From Campylobacteraceae bacterium (GTDB lineage Bacteria > Campylobacterota > Campylobacteria > Campylobacterales > Sulfurovaceae): a DNA stretch of 33,454 nt. Position numbers and translations under genes: made by a program. Numbering within the stretch: position 1 is the first letter of the stretch; each line of letters starts with the position of its first letter. The notes beneath the pieces were generated by a model that saw only the letters and a program-made list of their open reading frames with translations, did no database searches and was not told where the DNA came from. This document shows, piece by piece, positions 1-8,884 of this stretch. The stretch is taken from assembly GCA_027076905.1 (NCBI GenBank), contig JALTGP010000102.1, positions 1 through 33,454 on the forward strand, in the 5' to 3' direction.

Positions 1-98
1 CAACAGTTTAAGTAAAAATTAATGCCTATAGTTATAAGATTTAAGGGTATAGTCACACTATGTCACTATTCTATCAAAATTTTTAAGAGGAGGTATTG

Positions 99-1571
99 AT
101 GCAAAGCAATGCACAACTTGAGTATGACTACTCAGTAGTAAAACTGTTCACGTTTACTACAATTTTGTTTGGTATCATCGGTATGCTAGTAGGTGTAATT
201 CTAGCCTTTCAACTTGCGTTTCCAGAACTAAGTAACTTAGCAGGGGAGTACGGTACATTTGGAAGGCTTAGACCCATACACACCAACGGTGTAGCATTTG
301 GTTTTACCCTTAGTGGTATTTTCGCAACATGGTACTATGTTGGACAAAGAGTTTTAAAAATGTCTCTAAAAGAGTCTAAATTTTTAATGGTAGTATCAAA
401 GCTACACTTTTGGCTCTATTTCATTACGATACTTTTAGCAGTAGTAACACTTATTATGGGTTATACAACTTCTAAAGAGTATGCTGAGTTAGAGTGGCCA
501 CTAGATTTACTTATCGTAGTATGGTGGGTTTTATGGGGTGTATCAATGTTTGGAATGATTGGTATGAGACGAGAGAGAACCATTTATGTTTCTGTTTGGT
601 ATTATATGTCTTCATTCTTAGCCGTTGCAATGCTGTTCTTGTTTAACAACATGGAAGTTCCTACAATGTTCTGGGCAGGAGATGCTCCAAGTTCAGCAAT
701 GCACTCTATTTCAATGTATGCTGGAACCAATGATGCTTTAGTGCAATGGTGGTATGGACATAATGCTGTTGCATTCGTATTTACTACACCAATTATCGGT
801 ATGATTTACTACTTTTTACCAAAAGAGTCAGGACAAAATGTATTCTCATATAAGTTGTCAGTTCTTGCATTTTGGGGTTTAATGTTTGTATATCTTTGGG
901 CTGGTGGTCACCACTTAATCTACTCAACTGTTCCAGACTGGATGCAGACTATGGGTTCTACTATGTCAATAGTTCTTATTTTACCATCATGGGGTTCGGC
1001 GATTAACATGCTTCTTACCATGAAGGGTGAGTGGCAACAGCTACAATCATCACCATTGATTAAGTTTATGATTATGGCATCTACTTTCTATATGCTATCA
1101 ACAATTGAAGGACCTATTCAAGCGATTAAATCAGTAAATGCTATTGCACACTTTACAGATTGGATTCCAGGACACGTTCATGATGGTACTCTTGGTTGGG
1201 TTGGATTCATGATTATGGCTTCACTTTTCCATATGGCACCAAGAATATTTAAAAAAGAGTTATATTCTAAATCTTTGATGGAGACACAATTCTGGCTTCA
1301 AACTGTAGGTATTGTATTATACTTTACATCTATGTGGATTGCAGGTATTACTCAAGGTATGATGTGGAGAGCGTATGACGATTATGGTTCACTTCTTTAC
1401 TCATTTATTGATACTGTTGAAGTACTACATCCATACTATACACTTAGAGCTATTGGTGGAACATTCTACCTAATTGGATTCTTAATTTTTGCTTATAATA
1501 TGTTTAGAACAGCTATCTCAGGTAGAAAACTAGACAAAGAACCAGCAAATGCATCGCCTATGGCATCTTAA
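99..1571 (+). CDS. ccoN: cbb3-type cytochrome c oxidase subunit I (CcoN)
   Basis: Catalytic subunit of the high-affinity cbb3 oxidase, which reduces O2 to water in the inner membrane. The 490-residue protein is almost entirely hydrophobic helices and carries the haem-copper oxidase histidine signatures: IHTNGVAFGF in an early helix, YGHNAVAFVF, the paired GGHHLIYS of the copper-B site, and PGHVHDGTLGW. Length is normal for the family. The ORF track starts at a TTG (96), but the ATG at 99 is preferred because AAGAGGAGG lies 5 nt upstream. It is the first gene of a tightly packed operon followed by ccoO after 15 nt. The 98 nt before it contain TATAAG- and TATAGT-like boxes, but no promoter can be picked with confidence. 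Confidence 0.97.
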   Translation: MQSNAQLEYDYSVVKLFTFTTILFGIIGMLVGVILAFQLAFPELSNLAGEYGTFGRLRPIHTNGVAFGFTLSGIFATWYYVGQRVLKMSLKESKFLMVVSKLHFWLYFITILLAVVTLIMGYTTSKEYAELEWPLDLLIVVWWVLWGVSMFGMIGMRRERTIYVSVWYYMSSFLAVAMLFLFNNMEVPTMFWAGDAPSSAMHSISMYAGTNDALVQWWYGHNAVAFVFTTPIIGMIYYFLPKESGQNVFSYKLSVLAFWGLMFVYLWAGGHHLIYSTVPDWMQTMGSTMSIVLILPSWGSAINMLLTMKGEWQQLQSSPLIKFMIMASTFYMLSTIEGPIQAIKSVNAIAHFTDWIPGHVHDGTLGWVGFMIMASLFHMAPRIFKKELYSKSLMETQFWLQTVGIVLYFTSMWIAGITQGMMWRAYDDYGSLLYSFIDTVEVLHPYYTLRAIGGTFYLIGFLIFAYNMFRTAISGRKLDKEPANASPMAS

Positions 1572-1586
1572 GAGAAAGGAGATATT

Positions 1587-2252
1587 ATGTTTCATTGGTT
1601 AGAACAAAGACCATTTTTCTTTGCTGTGATGCTGTTTTTAACAATAGCATTTGCGGGATTTATAGAAATAGTACCAGATTTTGCGAAAGCTTCACAACCA
1701 ACAGTAGGGACTAAACCTCATACTGTATTAGAGCTAGCAGGAAGACAAGTTTATATCAAAGACAGTTGTAATGCGTGTCACTCACAGTTGATTCGTCCAT
1801 TTAAGTCTGAAACTGATAGATATGGTATGTATTCATTAAGTGGTGAGTATGCGTATGACAGACCATTCCTTTGGGGTTCTAAAAGAACAGGTCCAGATTT
1901 ACATAGAGTTGGTAACTACAGAACAACTGATTGGCATGAGAATCATATGATGGCTCCTGCAGAGGTTGTTCCAGGTTCAATTATGCCTAAGTACCCACAT
2001 ATGTTTACAAACACAGCAGATATTGCAACAGCGTATGCTAATGCAAATACTCAAAAATCACTGTTTGGTGTTCCTTATGATAAAGAGGGTATGCCTAAAC
2101 TTGGTTCATGGGAAGATGCAAAAGCTCAAGCATTGAAAGATGCTAAAAAAGTTGCTGCTGATATGAAAAATCAATCAGTAAAAGATAAGGTAGCTAAGGG
2201 CAAAGTTCCAGAAATAGTTGCATTAATCGCATACTTAAATTCTTTAAAGTAA
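1587..2252 (+). CDS. ccoO: cbb3-type cytochrome c oxidase subunit II, mono-haem (CcoO)
   Basis: Membrane-anchored mono-haem cytochrome c of the cbb3 oxidase that passes electrons towards CcoN. One N-terminal membrane helix (about residues 10-30) is followed by a periplasmic domain with a single CNACH haem c motif (C61, C64, H65) and a likely Met ligand in SIMPKYPHMF. At 221 residues it has the usual family length. AGAAAGGAG upstream of the ATG is a good ribosome binding site. It lies between ccoN and ccoQ in operon order N-O-Q-P. Confidence 0.97.
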   Translation: MFHWLEQRPFFFAVMLFLTIAFAGFIEIVPDFAKASQPTVGTKPHTVLELAGRQVYIKDSCNACHSQLIRPFKSETDRYGMYSLSGEYAYDRPFLWGSKRTGPDLHRVGNYRTTDWHENHMMAPAEVVPGSIMPKYPHMFTNTADIATAYANANTQKSLFGVPYDKEGMPKLGSWEDAKAQALKDAKKVAADMKNQSVKDKVAKGKVPEIVALIAYLNSLK

Positions 2253-2262
2253 GAGGTGAGAT

Positions 2263-2460
2263 ATGGATCAAGAGACATTAATGACAATGGCAGGATATGG
2301 AAAGTTTTTTATTCTTCTTTTTGTATTTGTAATTTTTTATAGTTATGCTTATTCTATTTATAAGAGACAGAGAACAGGAGAGAGAGACTTTGAGAAGTAT
2401 ACTAGCTTGGTGCATGATGACTCTTTTGATTCAGCTCCTCTTGAAAAAAGAGATAATTAA
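2263..2460 (+). CDS. ccoQ: cbb3-type oxidase small subunit (CcoQ)
   Basis: A 65-residue protein with one membrane helix (about residues 14-32) followed by a basic then acidic cytoplasmic tail (YKRQRTGERDFEKY). CcoQ proteins stabilise the cbb3 complex and are not redox active. Identification rests on size, the single helix followed by a charged tail, and position between ccoO and ccoP. AAGAGGTGAG lies just before the ATG. Confidence 0.9.
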   Translation: MDQETLMTMAGYGKFFILLFVFVIFYSYAYSIYKRQRTGERDFEKYTSLVHDDSFDSAPLEKRDN

Positions 2461-2478
2461 AGACGAAGGAGGAAAAAT

Positions 2479-3369
2479 ATGAATTCTATGGTAAAAGGTG
2501 GTATTTTACTGGTCATCGCTCTAATGGCAGCTACCTACTTTATGGCAGGTGATGCGTTTACATTGGGTGATGATTATATAAATGACCTTACTATGTTGGG
2601 TGCTGTAGCCATTATTGGTATTACAGTATTTGTATCATTAAAATATATCAATCAGATTAAAAATGATACGGCAACAGGTGAGTTGGCATCAGAAAACTGG
2701 GATGGAATTGGTGAGTACACCAATCCTGTTCCAATGGGATGGGCAATTATCTTCATTGGTACAATTGTATGGATGATGTGGTATCTGTTTGTGGGTTATC
2801 CTACAAATCAGTTCTCTCAAATTGGTCAATACAATGAAGAGGTAAATGAGTATAACACGAAGTTCCAAAATAAATGGGACAATATTGATGAGGGACAGAT
2901 GGCTAAAATGGGTCAATCGGTTTTCTTTCTACAGTGTGCTCCATGTCACGGTGCAGAAGCCGATGGAATGGATGGAAAAGCTCAAGATTTAACAGCTAGA
3001 ATGTCAAAAGAGCAGATTCTTGATGTTATTAAGAATGGTTCAAATAAATTAGGTTACTCAATGGGTGCTATGCCTCCAGGTATGGCTTCAGGTGAAGGTG
3101 CTGAGAAAATTGCAACTTGGATTTCTACAGGGATGAAGGGTGATGCTCCTGCTGAATTTGGTGCATGTTCTTCATGTCATGGTCCTGATGGAAAAGGTAT
3201 GAACGGTATGGCTGCAAACCTTTCTGGGTATGATAATACTTTACTTTCTAAAGTATTAGAGCATGGTAAAAAAGGTTCAATTGGTACAATGCCAAGCTTT
3301 AAGGGTCGTCTAAATAAGACTCAAGTAACAGCAGTGTCTGCTTACCTTCAATCAATTCAAGGAGAATAG
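2479..3369 (+). CDS. ccoP: cbb3-type cytochrome c oxidase subunit III, di-haem (CcoP)
   Basis: Di-haem cytochrome c that accepts electrons from soluble cytochrome and passes them to CcoO. Two haem c motifs are visible: CAPCH (C153, C156, H157) and CSSCH (C230, C233, H234), each followed by Met-rich stretches (YSMGAMPPGM, GTMPSFKGRL) that could supply axial ligands. Three hydrophobic segments precede them (about 5-25, 40-57, 88-106), the longer N-terminal arrangement of Campylobacterota CcoP. GGAGG upstream of the ATG. The stop is followed almost immediately by the DUF4006 gene. Confidence 0.97.
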   Translation: MNSMVKGGILLVIALMAATYFMAGDAFTLGDDYINDLTMLGAVAIIGITVFVSLKYINQIKNDTATGELASENWDGIGEYTNPVPMGWAIIFIGTIVWMMWYLFVGYPTNQFSQIGQYNEEVNEYNTKFQNKWDNIDEGQMAKMGQSVFFLQCAPCHGAEADGMDGKAQDLTARMSKEQILDVIKNGSNKLGYSMGAMPPGMASGEGAEKIATWISTGMKGDAPAEFGACSSCHGPDGKGMNGMAANLSGYDNTLLSKVLEHGKKGSIGTMPSFKGRLNKTQVTAVSAYLQSIQGE

Positions 3370-3370
3370 T

Positions 3371-3616
3371 ATGGCAAATAATACACAGATAGACCCTCAA
3401 ACTGAGGGGGGGCTTTTTAGTCTGCTTCATGGGCTTACAGGTTATGCGATAGCAGTGGGACTGTTATTGAGTATTTTGGGTGTGTTAACATTTTTGGCTA
3501 TTGAGGTTCAAAATGAGAATGCTGAAACATTTTATTCTGTTAATCATGATCTTAATGCTCTTAAAATGAAGAGCTTAGACAATATCAAACAAAGAACGAT
3601 TCAAGGAGAAAAGTAA
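3371..3616 (+). CDS. DUF4006 family protein of the cbb3 operon
   Basis: An 81-residue single-helix protein (hydrophobic about residues 25-45) with a short polar N-terminus and a charged C-terminal tail. I recognise it as DUF4006, a family that follows ccoP in Campylobacterota. A role in cbb3 assembly or stability is inferred from position only. It starts 1 nt after the ccoP stop and its TAA overlaps the ATG of the next small gene (TAATG), so translational coupling is likely. Confidence 0.8.
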   Translation: MANNTQIDPQTEGGLFSLLHGLTGYAIAVGLLLSILGVLTFLAIEVQNENAETFYSVNHDLNALKMKSLDNIKQRTIQGEK

Positions 3617-3708
3617 TGGATAAAATTATTGGAATAATGCTGTTTGCATCAGCAATAGTAACGATTATGCTCTCTTTTCTTGACCCAACCAGAGTATTTG
3701 TTGGTTAA
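3616..3708 (+). CDS. 30-residue membrane peptide in the cbb3 operon
   Basis: Too short for the ORF track. The ATG at 3616 overlaps the DUF4006 stop in TAATG, GGAG lies 8-11 nt upstream, and the TAA at 3706-3708 abuts the ATG of the next gene. The product begins MDKIIGIMLFASAIV and forms one hydrophobic helix followed by a short FLDPTRVFVG tail. Perfect packing between two genes, a Shine-Dalgarno sequence and a helix-like composition support a real gene. Small single-helix subunits are known for cbb3 and bd oxidases (CcoM, CydX), so a structural subunit role is a reasonable inference, not shown. Confidence 0.7.
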   Translation: MDKIIGIMLFASAIVTIMLSFLDPTRVFVG

Positions 3709-4383
3709 ATGAAAAGTTCATTGAAAAATATAGGAGTGCTTTTTGCACTTCTATTTACAGTAACAGCTTACTCAACAGCTGAGACAAATCAGAGTATTCC
3801 CCAAACAATCAATATTGATTCTAAGTTTGTTTTAGAGGGAAAAAATAGTATTGACCCACGAGCTATTAAAAAGATAGATACCATGGGAAAAGAACTTTTT
3901 GTAAAAACAGGCGTAAATGTCTATGTTTATGCAAGTAATCGTTATGCAGATAAAAATTTTAGCGATACTAAAAGCAAAATAGAGTTTATAAAAAGTTTTG
4001 AGAGCAATCTTCGTAAAGATTTAAAAGACCCTTATGTGCTTTTGACTGTTTCACTTCAAGACAAACATATCAATATGCTCTTAAGTGATGAGCTTAAAAA
4101 TGTTGTAGAGAAAGATTCTATTCTTAATGGGTACATTGTTCCTCTCTTAGCCTCTCATGATAAGAATTCCCCTGAAGCAAAAATGTCAGCTGGATTGTTA
4201 AATGGTTACTCAGCTGTAGTTGAATCTATTGGTAAATCAAAAGGCGTTAAAGTAGATTCTGTTATTCATGGTAGTGGTAGAACATTTGCCATAATATGGA
4301 AAATTATCATGTACCTTATCGTTGGGCTAGGGCTTCTGGCTTATTTTTATGCACTATGGAAAGATAAAAGGAAAAATAAATGA
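3709..4383 (+). CDS. signal-anchored periplasmic protein between cbb3 genes and fixH
   Basis: A 224-residue protein with an N-terminal signal sequence (hydrophobic about 8-22, ending near TAYSTAET), a periplasmic domain, and a C-terminal membrane helix (about 193-215) with a basic cytoplasmic tail (WKDKRKNK). The soluble part (KTGVNVYVYAS, DPYVLLTVSLQDKHINMLLSDEL) resembles TPM-fold domains in strand pattern, but I cannot confirm the family. It is in the cbb3 operon, abutting the 30-residue gene and overlapping the fixH-like gene by 4 nt, so an assembly role is plausible. Confidence 0.75.
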   Translation: MKSSLKNIGVLFALLFTVTAYSTAETNQSIPQTINIDSKFVLEGKNSIDPRAIKKIDTMGKELFVKTGVNVYVYASNRYADKNFSDTKSKIEFIKSFESNLRKDLKDPYVLLTVSLQDKHINMLLSDELKNVVEKDSILNGYIVPLLASHDKNSPEAKMSAGLLNGYSAVVESIGKSKGVKVDSVIHGSGRTFAIIWKIIMYLIVGLGLLAYFYALWKDKRKNK

Positions 4384-4952
4384 ATATAAAAGTAGAAAAA
4401 TATCAACTCTGGTTAGCCTTTTTCTTTTTTATTTTTGGTATGACATTTTCCATGATTGTATGGACAGTAAAAAGTGCTGTCAATACACCTGTCTATGAAG
4501 ACAAAAGTTTTATGACCTCTTACCAAGATGTTGATGACAACTATAACACTATGGTTATCTCAAATGCACAGTTTAATAACAAATACAATACAGAAGTAAA
4601 TATCAACGGTAGAAAAGTTGGTATGGAGCTTAATGACTTACTCTATGGACAACGTTCATTAAAGAAGAAAAGTACCAATCAAAATATTTTAATAACAGGA
4701 GACAATCAGATATCAGTTAGCATTAAAGATAAAAAAAGTAATGCTCCTGTAACCAATGCCAATGTTACCTTTCAGGTTACAAGAGCTATTGATGATATGA
4801 GTGATATTAACCTTGATAAGTTTACATTAGAGAATAATATCTATGCTACTTCGGCTAAAATTGAAAAAGCTGGTAACTGGAATATTATTGCTAAAATTAC
4901 TATTGATGATGATATCGGATATCTCTATATTAAAACAAATACAAAGAGATAA
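4380..4952 (+). CDS. FixH/CcoH-like cbb3 oxidase assembly protein
   Basis: A 190-residue protein with one N-terminal membrane helix (about 9-30) and a periplasmic immunoglobulin-like part. The segment just after the helix (PVYEDKSFMTSYQDVDDNYN) matches the FixH/CcoH pattern, and the C-terminal strands (QISVSIKDKKSNAPVTNANV) look like a YtkA/FixH beta sandwich. FixH/CcoH proteins act in cbb3 assembly, interacting with the copper exporter CcoI. It is translationally coupled to the preceding gene by an ATGA overlap and is last in the operon. Its stop codon lies within the 5' arm of a hairpin. Confidence 0.8.
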   Translation: MNIKVEKYQLWLAFFFFIFGMTFSMIVWTVKSAVNTPVYEDKSFMTSYQDVDDNYNTMVISNAQFNNKYNTEVNINGRKVGMELNDLLYGQRSLKKKSTNQNILITGDNQISVSIKDKKSNAPVTNANVTFQVTRAIDDMSDINLDKFTLENNIYATSAKIEKAGNWNIIAKITIDDDIGYLYIKTNTKR

Positions 4953-4966
4953 TCTAATATCTCTTT
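4943..4966 (+). terminator. hairpin at the end of the cbb3/fixH operon
   Basis: AAAGAGATA, a 6-nt loop and TATCTCTTT form a perfect 9-bp stem. The fixH stop codon is in the 5' arm, and the only T-run is the TTT of the 3' arm, so intrinsic termination may be partial. The final T of the hairpin is the first base of a TATAAT box for hemN. Confidence 0.55.
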
Positions 4967-4971
4967 ATAAT
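4966..4971 (+). promoter_or_regulatory. -10 box for hemN
   Basis: TATAAT 36 nt upstream of the hemN ATG, following a CTCTT stretch. AAGGA lies 5 nt before the ATG. Campylobacterota sigma-70 promoters rely mainly on the -10 box, so one strong hexamer at a sensible distance is the evidence. Confidence 0.5.
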
Positions 4972-5007
4972 CTGCTACAATTCTTCTAACATTTTCTAAG
5001 GATAATC

Positions 5008-6384
5008 ATGCCACATTTACAACACACAGCATTAATTCAAAAATATAATATTCCAGGACCTAGATACACCTCTTATCCCACTGTACCATTTTGGAATAAA
5101 GAGGGGATAAAAGAGCGTGACTGGGAAGATACGGTAAAGCGTTCTTTTAACGAAAGTAATACGCAAGAGGGGATTAGCCTCTATATTCATATGCCCTATT
5201 GTGAAAGCCTCTGTACTTTTTGTGCTTGTCACAAACATATTACTAAAAATCACTCTATAGAGGATGAGTATATCGAGACCGTATTAAAAGAGTGGAAGCT
5301 CTATATAGATATTTTAGAAGATAAACCACGAATACGAGAGATTCATCTGGGTGGAGGAACTCCAACCTTTTTCTCTTCAAAAAATCTAAAGAGAATGATA
5401 GATGGTATCTTCGAGTATGCTACCAAGTGTGATGTGTATGATTTCTCTTTTGAAGCACACCCCAATGAGACCACCGAGCATCAGCTTCAAACGCTATTTG
5501 ACTTGGGCTTTAACCGAACTAGTTTTGGTATTCAAGATTATGACCCAATAGTACAAAAAGCGATTAATCGTCATCAAACATTTGAGACGGTAGAGAGGAT
5601 TCATGGACTCTCTACGAAAATAGGTTATGGCTCTATCTCTCATGATATTATCTTTGGACTGCCTCACCAAAATAAAGACAATATCAAAACCACCATTGCC
5701 AATACCGTAAAGCTACGACCTGATAGAATTGCTTACTACAGTTATGCCCATGTTCCGTGGATAAAAGGGGTAGGGCAACGTGGATTTGATGAAAATGACT
5801 TGCCCAAAGATGAGTATAAGCGTGAGCTTTATGAGCTTGGTAAAAAGCTCTTTTTTGAAGCAGGTTATGAGGAGATAGGAATGGACCATTTCTCTTTGCC
5901 AACAGATAGCCTTTATAAGGCGATGAAAAGTAAAAAGCTTCATAGAAATTTTATGGGTTACACAGCAGGAAAGACACATCTAATGATAGGTCTAGGGATG
6001 TCCTCTATCTCTGATTCATGGTACAGCTTTGCTCAAAATGAGAAACGTGTAGAGGATTATGTTAATCGTGTAAATGAGGGTAAAATACCTATATTTAGAG
6101 GGCATCTGCTTACCGATGAAGATTTGGTTGTTAGAAAGCATATCTTGAACCTTATGTGTAACCTTGAAACCTCATGGGAGGATGAGAGTATGAAACTAAA
6201 GAACATAGATGAGATACTAGAGCGTCTACAAGAGATGAAAGAGGATAATCTTATTGAGATTTATGAAAATAGATTGGTAGTTAAAGAGAAGAGTCGAATG
6301 TTTGTGAGAAATATCTGTATGGCATTTGACCTCAAACTTGCCAAAGCCAAGCCTGAGGGGCGTATTTTTTCTATGACGATATAA
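5008..6384 (+). CDS. hemN: oxygen-independent coproporphyrinogen III oxidase (HemN)
   Basis: Radical-SAM enzyme that decarboxylates coproporphyrinogen III to protoporphyrinogen IX without oxygen, in cytoplasmic haem synthesis. The 458-residue protein begins with the family signature GPRYTSYPTVPFW, then the cluster motif CESLCTFCAC (C65, C69, C72, plus C74 as in E. coli HemN), followed by LGGGTPTFFS for SAM binding and SFGIQDYDPIVQKAINR. The C-terminal HemN domain is present (GKTHLMIGLGMSSISDSW). Placement after the cbb3 operon fits haem demand of the oxidase. Its last 14 nt overlap the convergent mqnX gene. Confidence 0.96.
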   Translation: MPHLQHTALIQKYNIPGPRYTSYPTVPFWNKEGIKERDWEDTVKRSFNESNTQEGISLYIHMPYCESLCTFCACHKHITKNHSIEDEYIETVLKEWKLYIDILEDKPRIREIHLGGGTPTFFSSKNLKRMIDGIFEYATKCDVYDFSFEAHPNETTEHQLQTLFDLGFNRTSFGIQDYDPIVQKAINRHQTFETVERIHGLSTKIGYGSISHDIIFGLPHQNKDNIKTTIANTVKLRPDRIAYYSYAHVPWIKGVGQRGFDENDLPKDEYKRELYELGKKLFFEAGYEEIGMDHFSLPTDSLYKAMKSKKLHRNFMGYTAGKTHLMIGLGMSSISDSWYSFAQNEKRVEDYVNRVNEGKIPIFRGHLLTDEDLVVRKHILNLMCNLETSWEDESMKLKNIDEILERLQEMKEDNLIEIYENRLVVKEKSRMFVRNICMAFDLKLAKAKPEGRIFSMTI

Positions 6385-7594
6385 TTTTACCACCAATAAT
6401 TACCTCTGTCACCTCATTTGTATGCAAAATCGTCTGAAGAGCGATATCCTCTACAGATGAGGGCATATCAGGCAGGGTTACTATCGCAAAATCTGCATCT
6501 TTCCCAATCTCTATGAGACCACTATTAAGATTAAAAAATTTAGCAGGAACAGAGGTGATGGCTTTAATAAGTAGATTTGAAAACTTATCAAGAGGGGCTT
6601 GATGATGAAGCATAAGAGAGGCTCTAAGCTCATCAAAAATATTCAGAGAGTTATTGGAGCTAAGACCATCAGTGGCAACACTAAAAGGGATACCTAAGGT
6701 GATTAACTCCTCTACAGGAAGTCTACCACATCCTAGCAGACGATTTGAGCGTGGACAGTGGGCTATGGAGTGGTTTTTCTCCGCTAGGTAGGCTAACTCC
6801 TCTTTTGTAGCCTGTACTGCGTGAGTAAAATGGGTAGGGATTTCATCAAAACTTTCAATAAATTCTGAGATATTTGTGACTGCCCGTGAAGTAGAAAAAA
6901 ACTTTTTAAAAAAATCTAAAAATTCACCTGACTCTTTCTCTAGCCACTCTCGCTCTGCTTGTGATTCTAAAAAATGAGCAGAGAGAGGTAACTTTTCACT
7001 TATAGCTACATTAATGGCTCGTTTTAGGACAATAGGATGGACAGAGTAGGGTGAGTGGATAGCAATAGCAGGAATTATCCCTTTGTTGATACAATTTTTT
7101 GAAGTATCAAGACGCTCCAAGAAATCAGCATATAACATATCAGCAGTAGTCGCATTAGAGCCGATTAATTCATTAAAAAAGATAACCTTTTGAGGGGTTT
7201 GGGTGCAGACCTCTAGCTCTACTCCAAAAGAGGATATAGCCCCAAAAGTAGTAACCCCTGAAGCTAACATCTCGTTACATGCCTTTTTCATAACACGGTT
7301 GTCACACTCTGCTACTAAGTCTTCTCTATTCTTAATTACTGAGTCTAACCAAGGGATAAACTCTCCATATTTAAGCGTCGTCTTATTGGAAGAAAATTCT
7401 AAATGAACATGGGTATTTATGAATCCAGGGTAGAGAACAGTGTTGGCTTTAGTCTCTTTAATTATTGCATTTGGAAATTTAATTTGTAGGTTCGCTAGTG
7501 AATCTATTGCTTCAATTTTATGGCTATAGGCGATGGCTATATTGGTATAAAAATTCTCATTTATATAGGTGTAGGTTGTCTTTAATATGGTCAT
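6371..7594 (-). CDS. mqnX: aminofutalosine deaminase family amidohydrolase (MqnX-like)
   Basis: Metal-dependent amidohydrolase that probably deaminates aminodeoxyfutalosine in the futalosine route to menaquinone, the route used by Campylobacterota. Visible motifs are FINTHVHLEF (first metal histidines), the central HAVQATKEEL histidine, SIAHCPRSNRLL, and FSVATDGLSSNNSLN with the metal-binding Asp. The ORF track extends to 7672, but the ATG at 7594 (MTILKTTYTY) matches the usual start and gives 407 residues. An ATG at 7621 is an alternative. The gene is convergent with hemN and divergent from the OmpA-family gene. Confidence 0.85.
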   Translation of the reverse strand: MTILKTTYTYINENFYTNIAIAYSHKIEAIDSLANLQIKFPNAIIKETKANTVLYPGFINTHVHLEFSSNKTTLKYGEFIPWLDSVIKNREDLVAECDNRVMKKACNEMLASGVTTFGAISSFGVELEVCTQTPQKVIFFNELIGSNATTADMLYADFLERLDTSKNCINKGIIPAIAIHSPYSVHPIVLKRAINVAISEKLPLSAHFLESQAEREWLEKESGEFLDFFKKFFSTSRAVTNISEFIESFDEIPTHFTHAVQATKEELAYLAEKNHSIAHCPRSNRLLGCGRLPVEELITLGIPFSVATDGLSSNNSLNIFDELRASLMLHHQAPLDKFSNLLIKAITSVPAKFFNLNSGLIEIGKDADFAIVTLPDMPSSVEDIALQTILHTNEVTEVIIGGKIISS

Positions 7595-7682
7595 GTAATT
7601 ACTTTTTTTTAATTCTAACATATTTTTAAATTTGTATAGGAAAAGAAAAATCTTTATTGAGCTTTTTAACATATTTTTTGGC

Positions 7683-7688
7683 TATAAT
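7683..7688 (+). promoter_or_regulatory. -10 box for the OmpA-family gene
   Basis: TATAAT in the context TTTTTTGGCTATAATACG, a typical Campylobacterota -10 with a T-rich upstream track. It lies 60 nt before the ATG at 7749. The GCTATAATACG core is shared with the palindromic promoter near thiI. Confidence 0.6.
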
Positions 7689-7748
7689 ACGCTACAATAA
7701 ATTTTAAATATAATAAAAAATAACATTAAATGTTTAAAAAGGGAAAAG

Positions 7749-8879
7749 ATGAAGCAGTCAACAAAAATTATTATTTTTGGTCTATTAAGCTCATTTGCAC
7801 TCATCGTCACCTGTATCTATTTTCATAATGATATGGGCAAAAGTACAGATGTTAAACTTATTGCGGATACAAATAGCGAAAAAACTAATATTGTTGAAGT
7901 ATTTCAATCTGATAGCACACCTCAGGTAATTAAGCCTAAGATTAGAGATTTTCAAATGCTACCAGAGAAAAAGATTGTAAAAGAGCAAGAGGTAGAGCAA
8001 AAACTAAAAGAGATAAATAAACAAATAAGAACTCTAAAGGTATCCTCTCTAGATTATAAAATGGAAAAAGAGTTAATTACTATAGATGGGAAAATGCCTA
8101 TTCTTGAAAACAATGATACCTTAAAATTAATCTTAATGAGTCGATGTGAAAAGGTGAAATGTGATAAAAAAATACATTTCTCTTCGGAGCAGGTGATGCC
8201 AAAATGGAAAGCATTGGTAACTGAGACAATTAACCTGTTTCATCATGAAAATATGGAAATGGCTAATTTAACAGTTGATGGAAACTCTATTTATATTTCT
8301 GGAGAGTTTAAAGAGAAAGAGTCTATGGCTAAACTCAAAAAGATATTAACTCCCTATTTGACGATTTATAATATAAAAAATGAGACTAGTCTAAAAGAGA
8401 GAGAAGTCATATTGGCAAAAGTAGAGACTCCTCAAGTCAATACAGATAATAGTTTAAGTAAAAATAGTTCTCTTGAAAGTATTTCTAGTAAAAGTAATTC
8501 TGTTAAAAGTAGTTCTATTAAAATAATAGAGGAGCAGATTTCAGATATCTTAAAAGAGAAGCATATTAACTTCTATAGAAATCGTGCAAAAATTACTAAA
8601 AAAGGTAGAAAAACACTTGATGAAATTATTTTTATTCTAAAAAAACAGAAAGATATTTATATTGAGGTACAGGGTCACACAGATGCGAGTGGAAAGGCAA
8701 AAACAAATCAATGGATTAGTACACAACGTGCAAAAAGTGTTAAAAATTATCTAGGGAGTAGGGGGTTAAATCCTAAACATATTGTTGCTAAAGGTTTTGG
8801 GGAGACAAGACTACTACTTAAAAATAGACCAAATAGTGCAATCAATAGACGTGTTGAAATTAAAATAAAAAGGAGATAA
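7749..8879 (+). CDS. OmpA-family peptidoglycan-binding envelope protein
   Basis: A 376-residue protein with one N-terminal membrane helix (about 7-25), a middle region of uncharacterised alpha/beta sequence, a Ser/Lys/Asn-rich linker (about 235-260) and a C-terminal OmpA-like domain. The domain shows IEVQGHTDASG, ISTQRAKSVKNYL and NRRVEIKIKR, the residues that hold diaminopimelate of peptidoglycan. There is no beta-barrel, so this is an inner-membrane-anchored wall-binding protein of the MotB/Pal type of arrangement. It forms a pair with the next gene, 5 nt downstream. Confidence 0.85.
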   Translation: MKQSTKIIIFGLLSSFALIVTCIYFHNDMGKSTDVKLIADTNSEKTNIVEVFQSDSTPQVIKPKIRDFQMLPEKKIVKEQEVEQKLKEINKQIRTLKVSSLDYKMEKELITIDGKMPILENNDTLKLILMSRCEKVKCDKKIHFSSEQVMPKWKALVTETINLFHHENMEMANLTVDGNSIYISGEFKEKESMAKLKKILTPYLTIYNIKNETSLKEREVILAKVETPQVNTDNSLSKNSSLESISSKSNSVKSSSIKIIEEQISDILKEKHINFYRNRAKITKKGRKTLDEIIFILKKQKDIYIEVQGHTDASGKAKTNQWISTQRAKSVKNYLGSRGLNPKHIVAKGFGETRLLLKNRPNSAINRRVEIKIKRR

Positions 8880-8884
8880 ATAAT

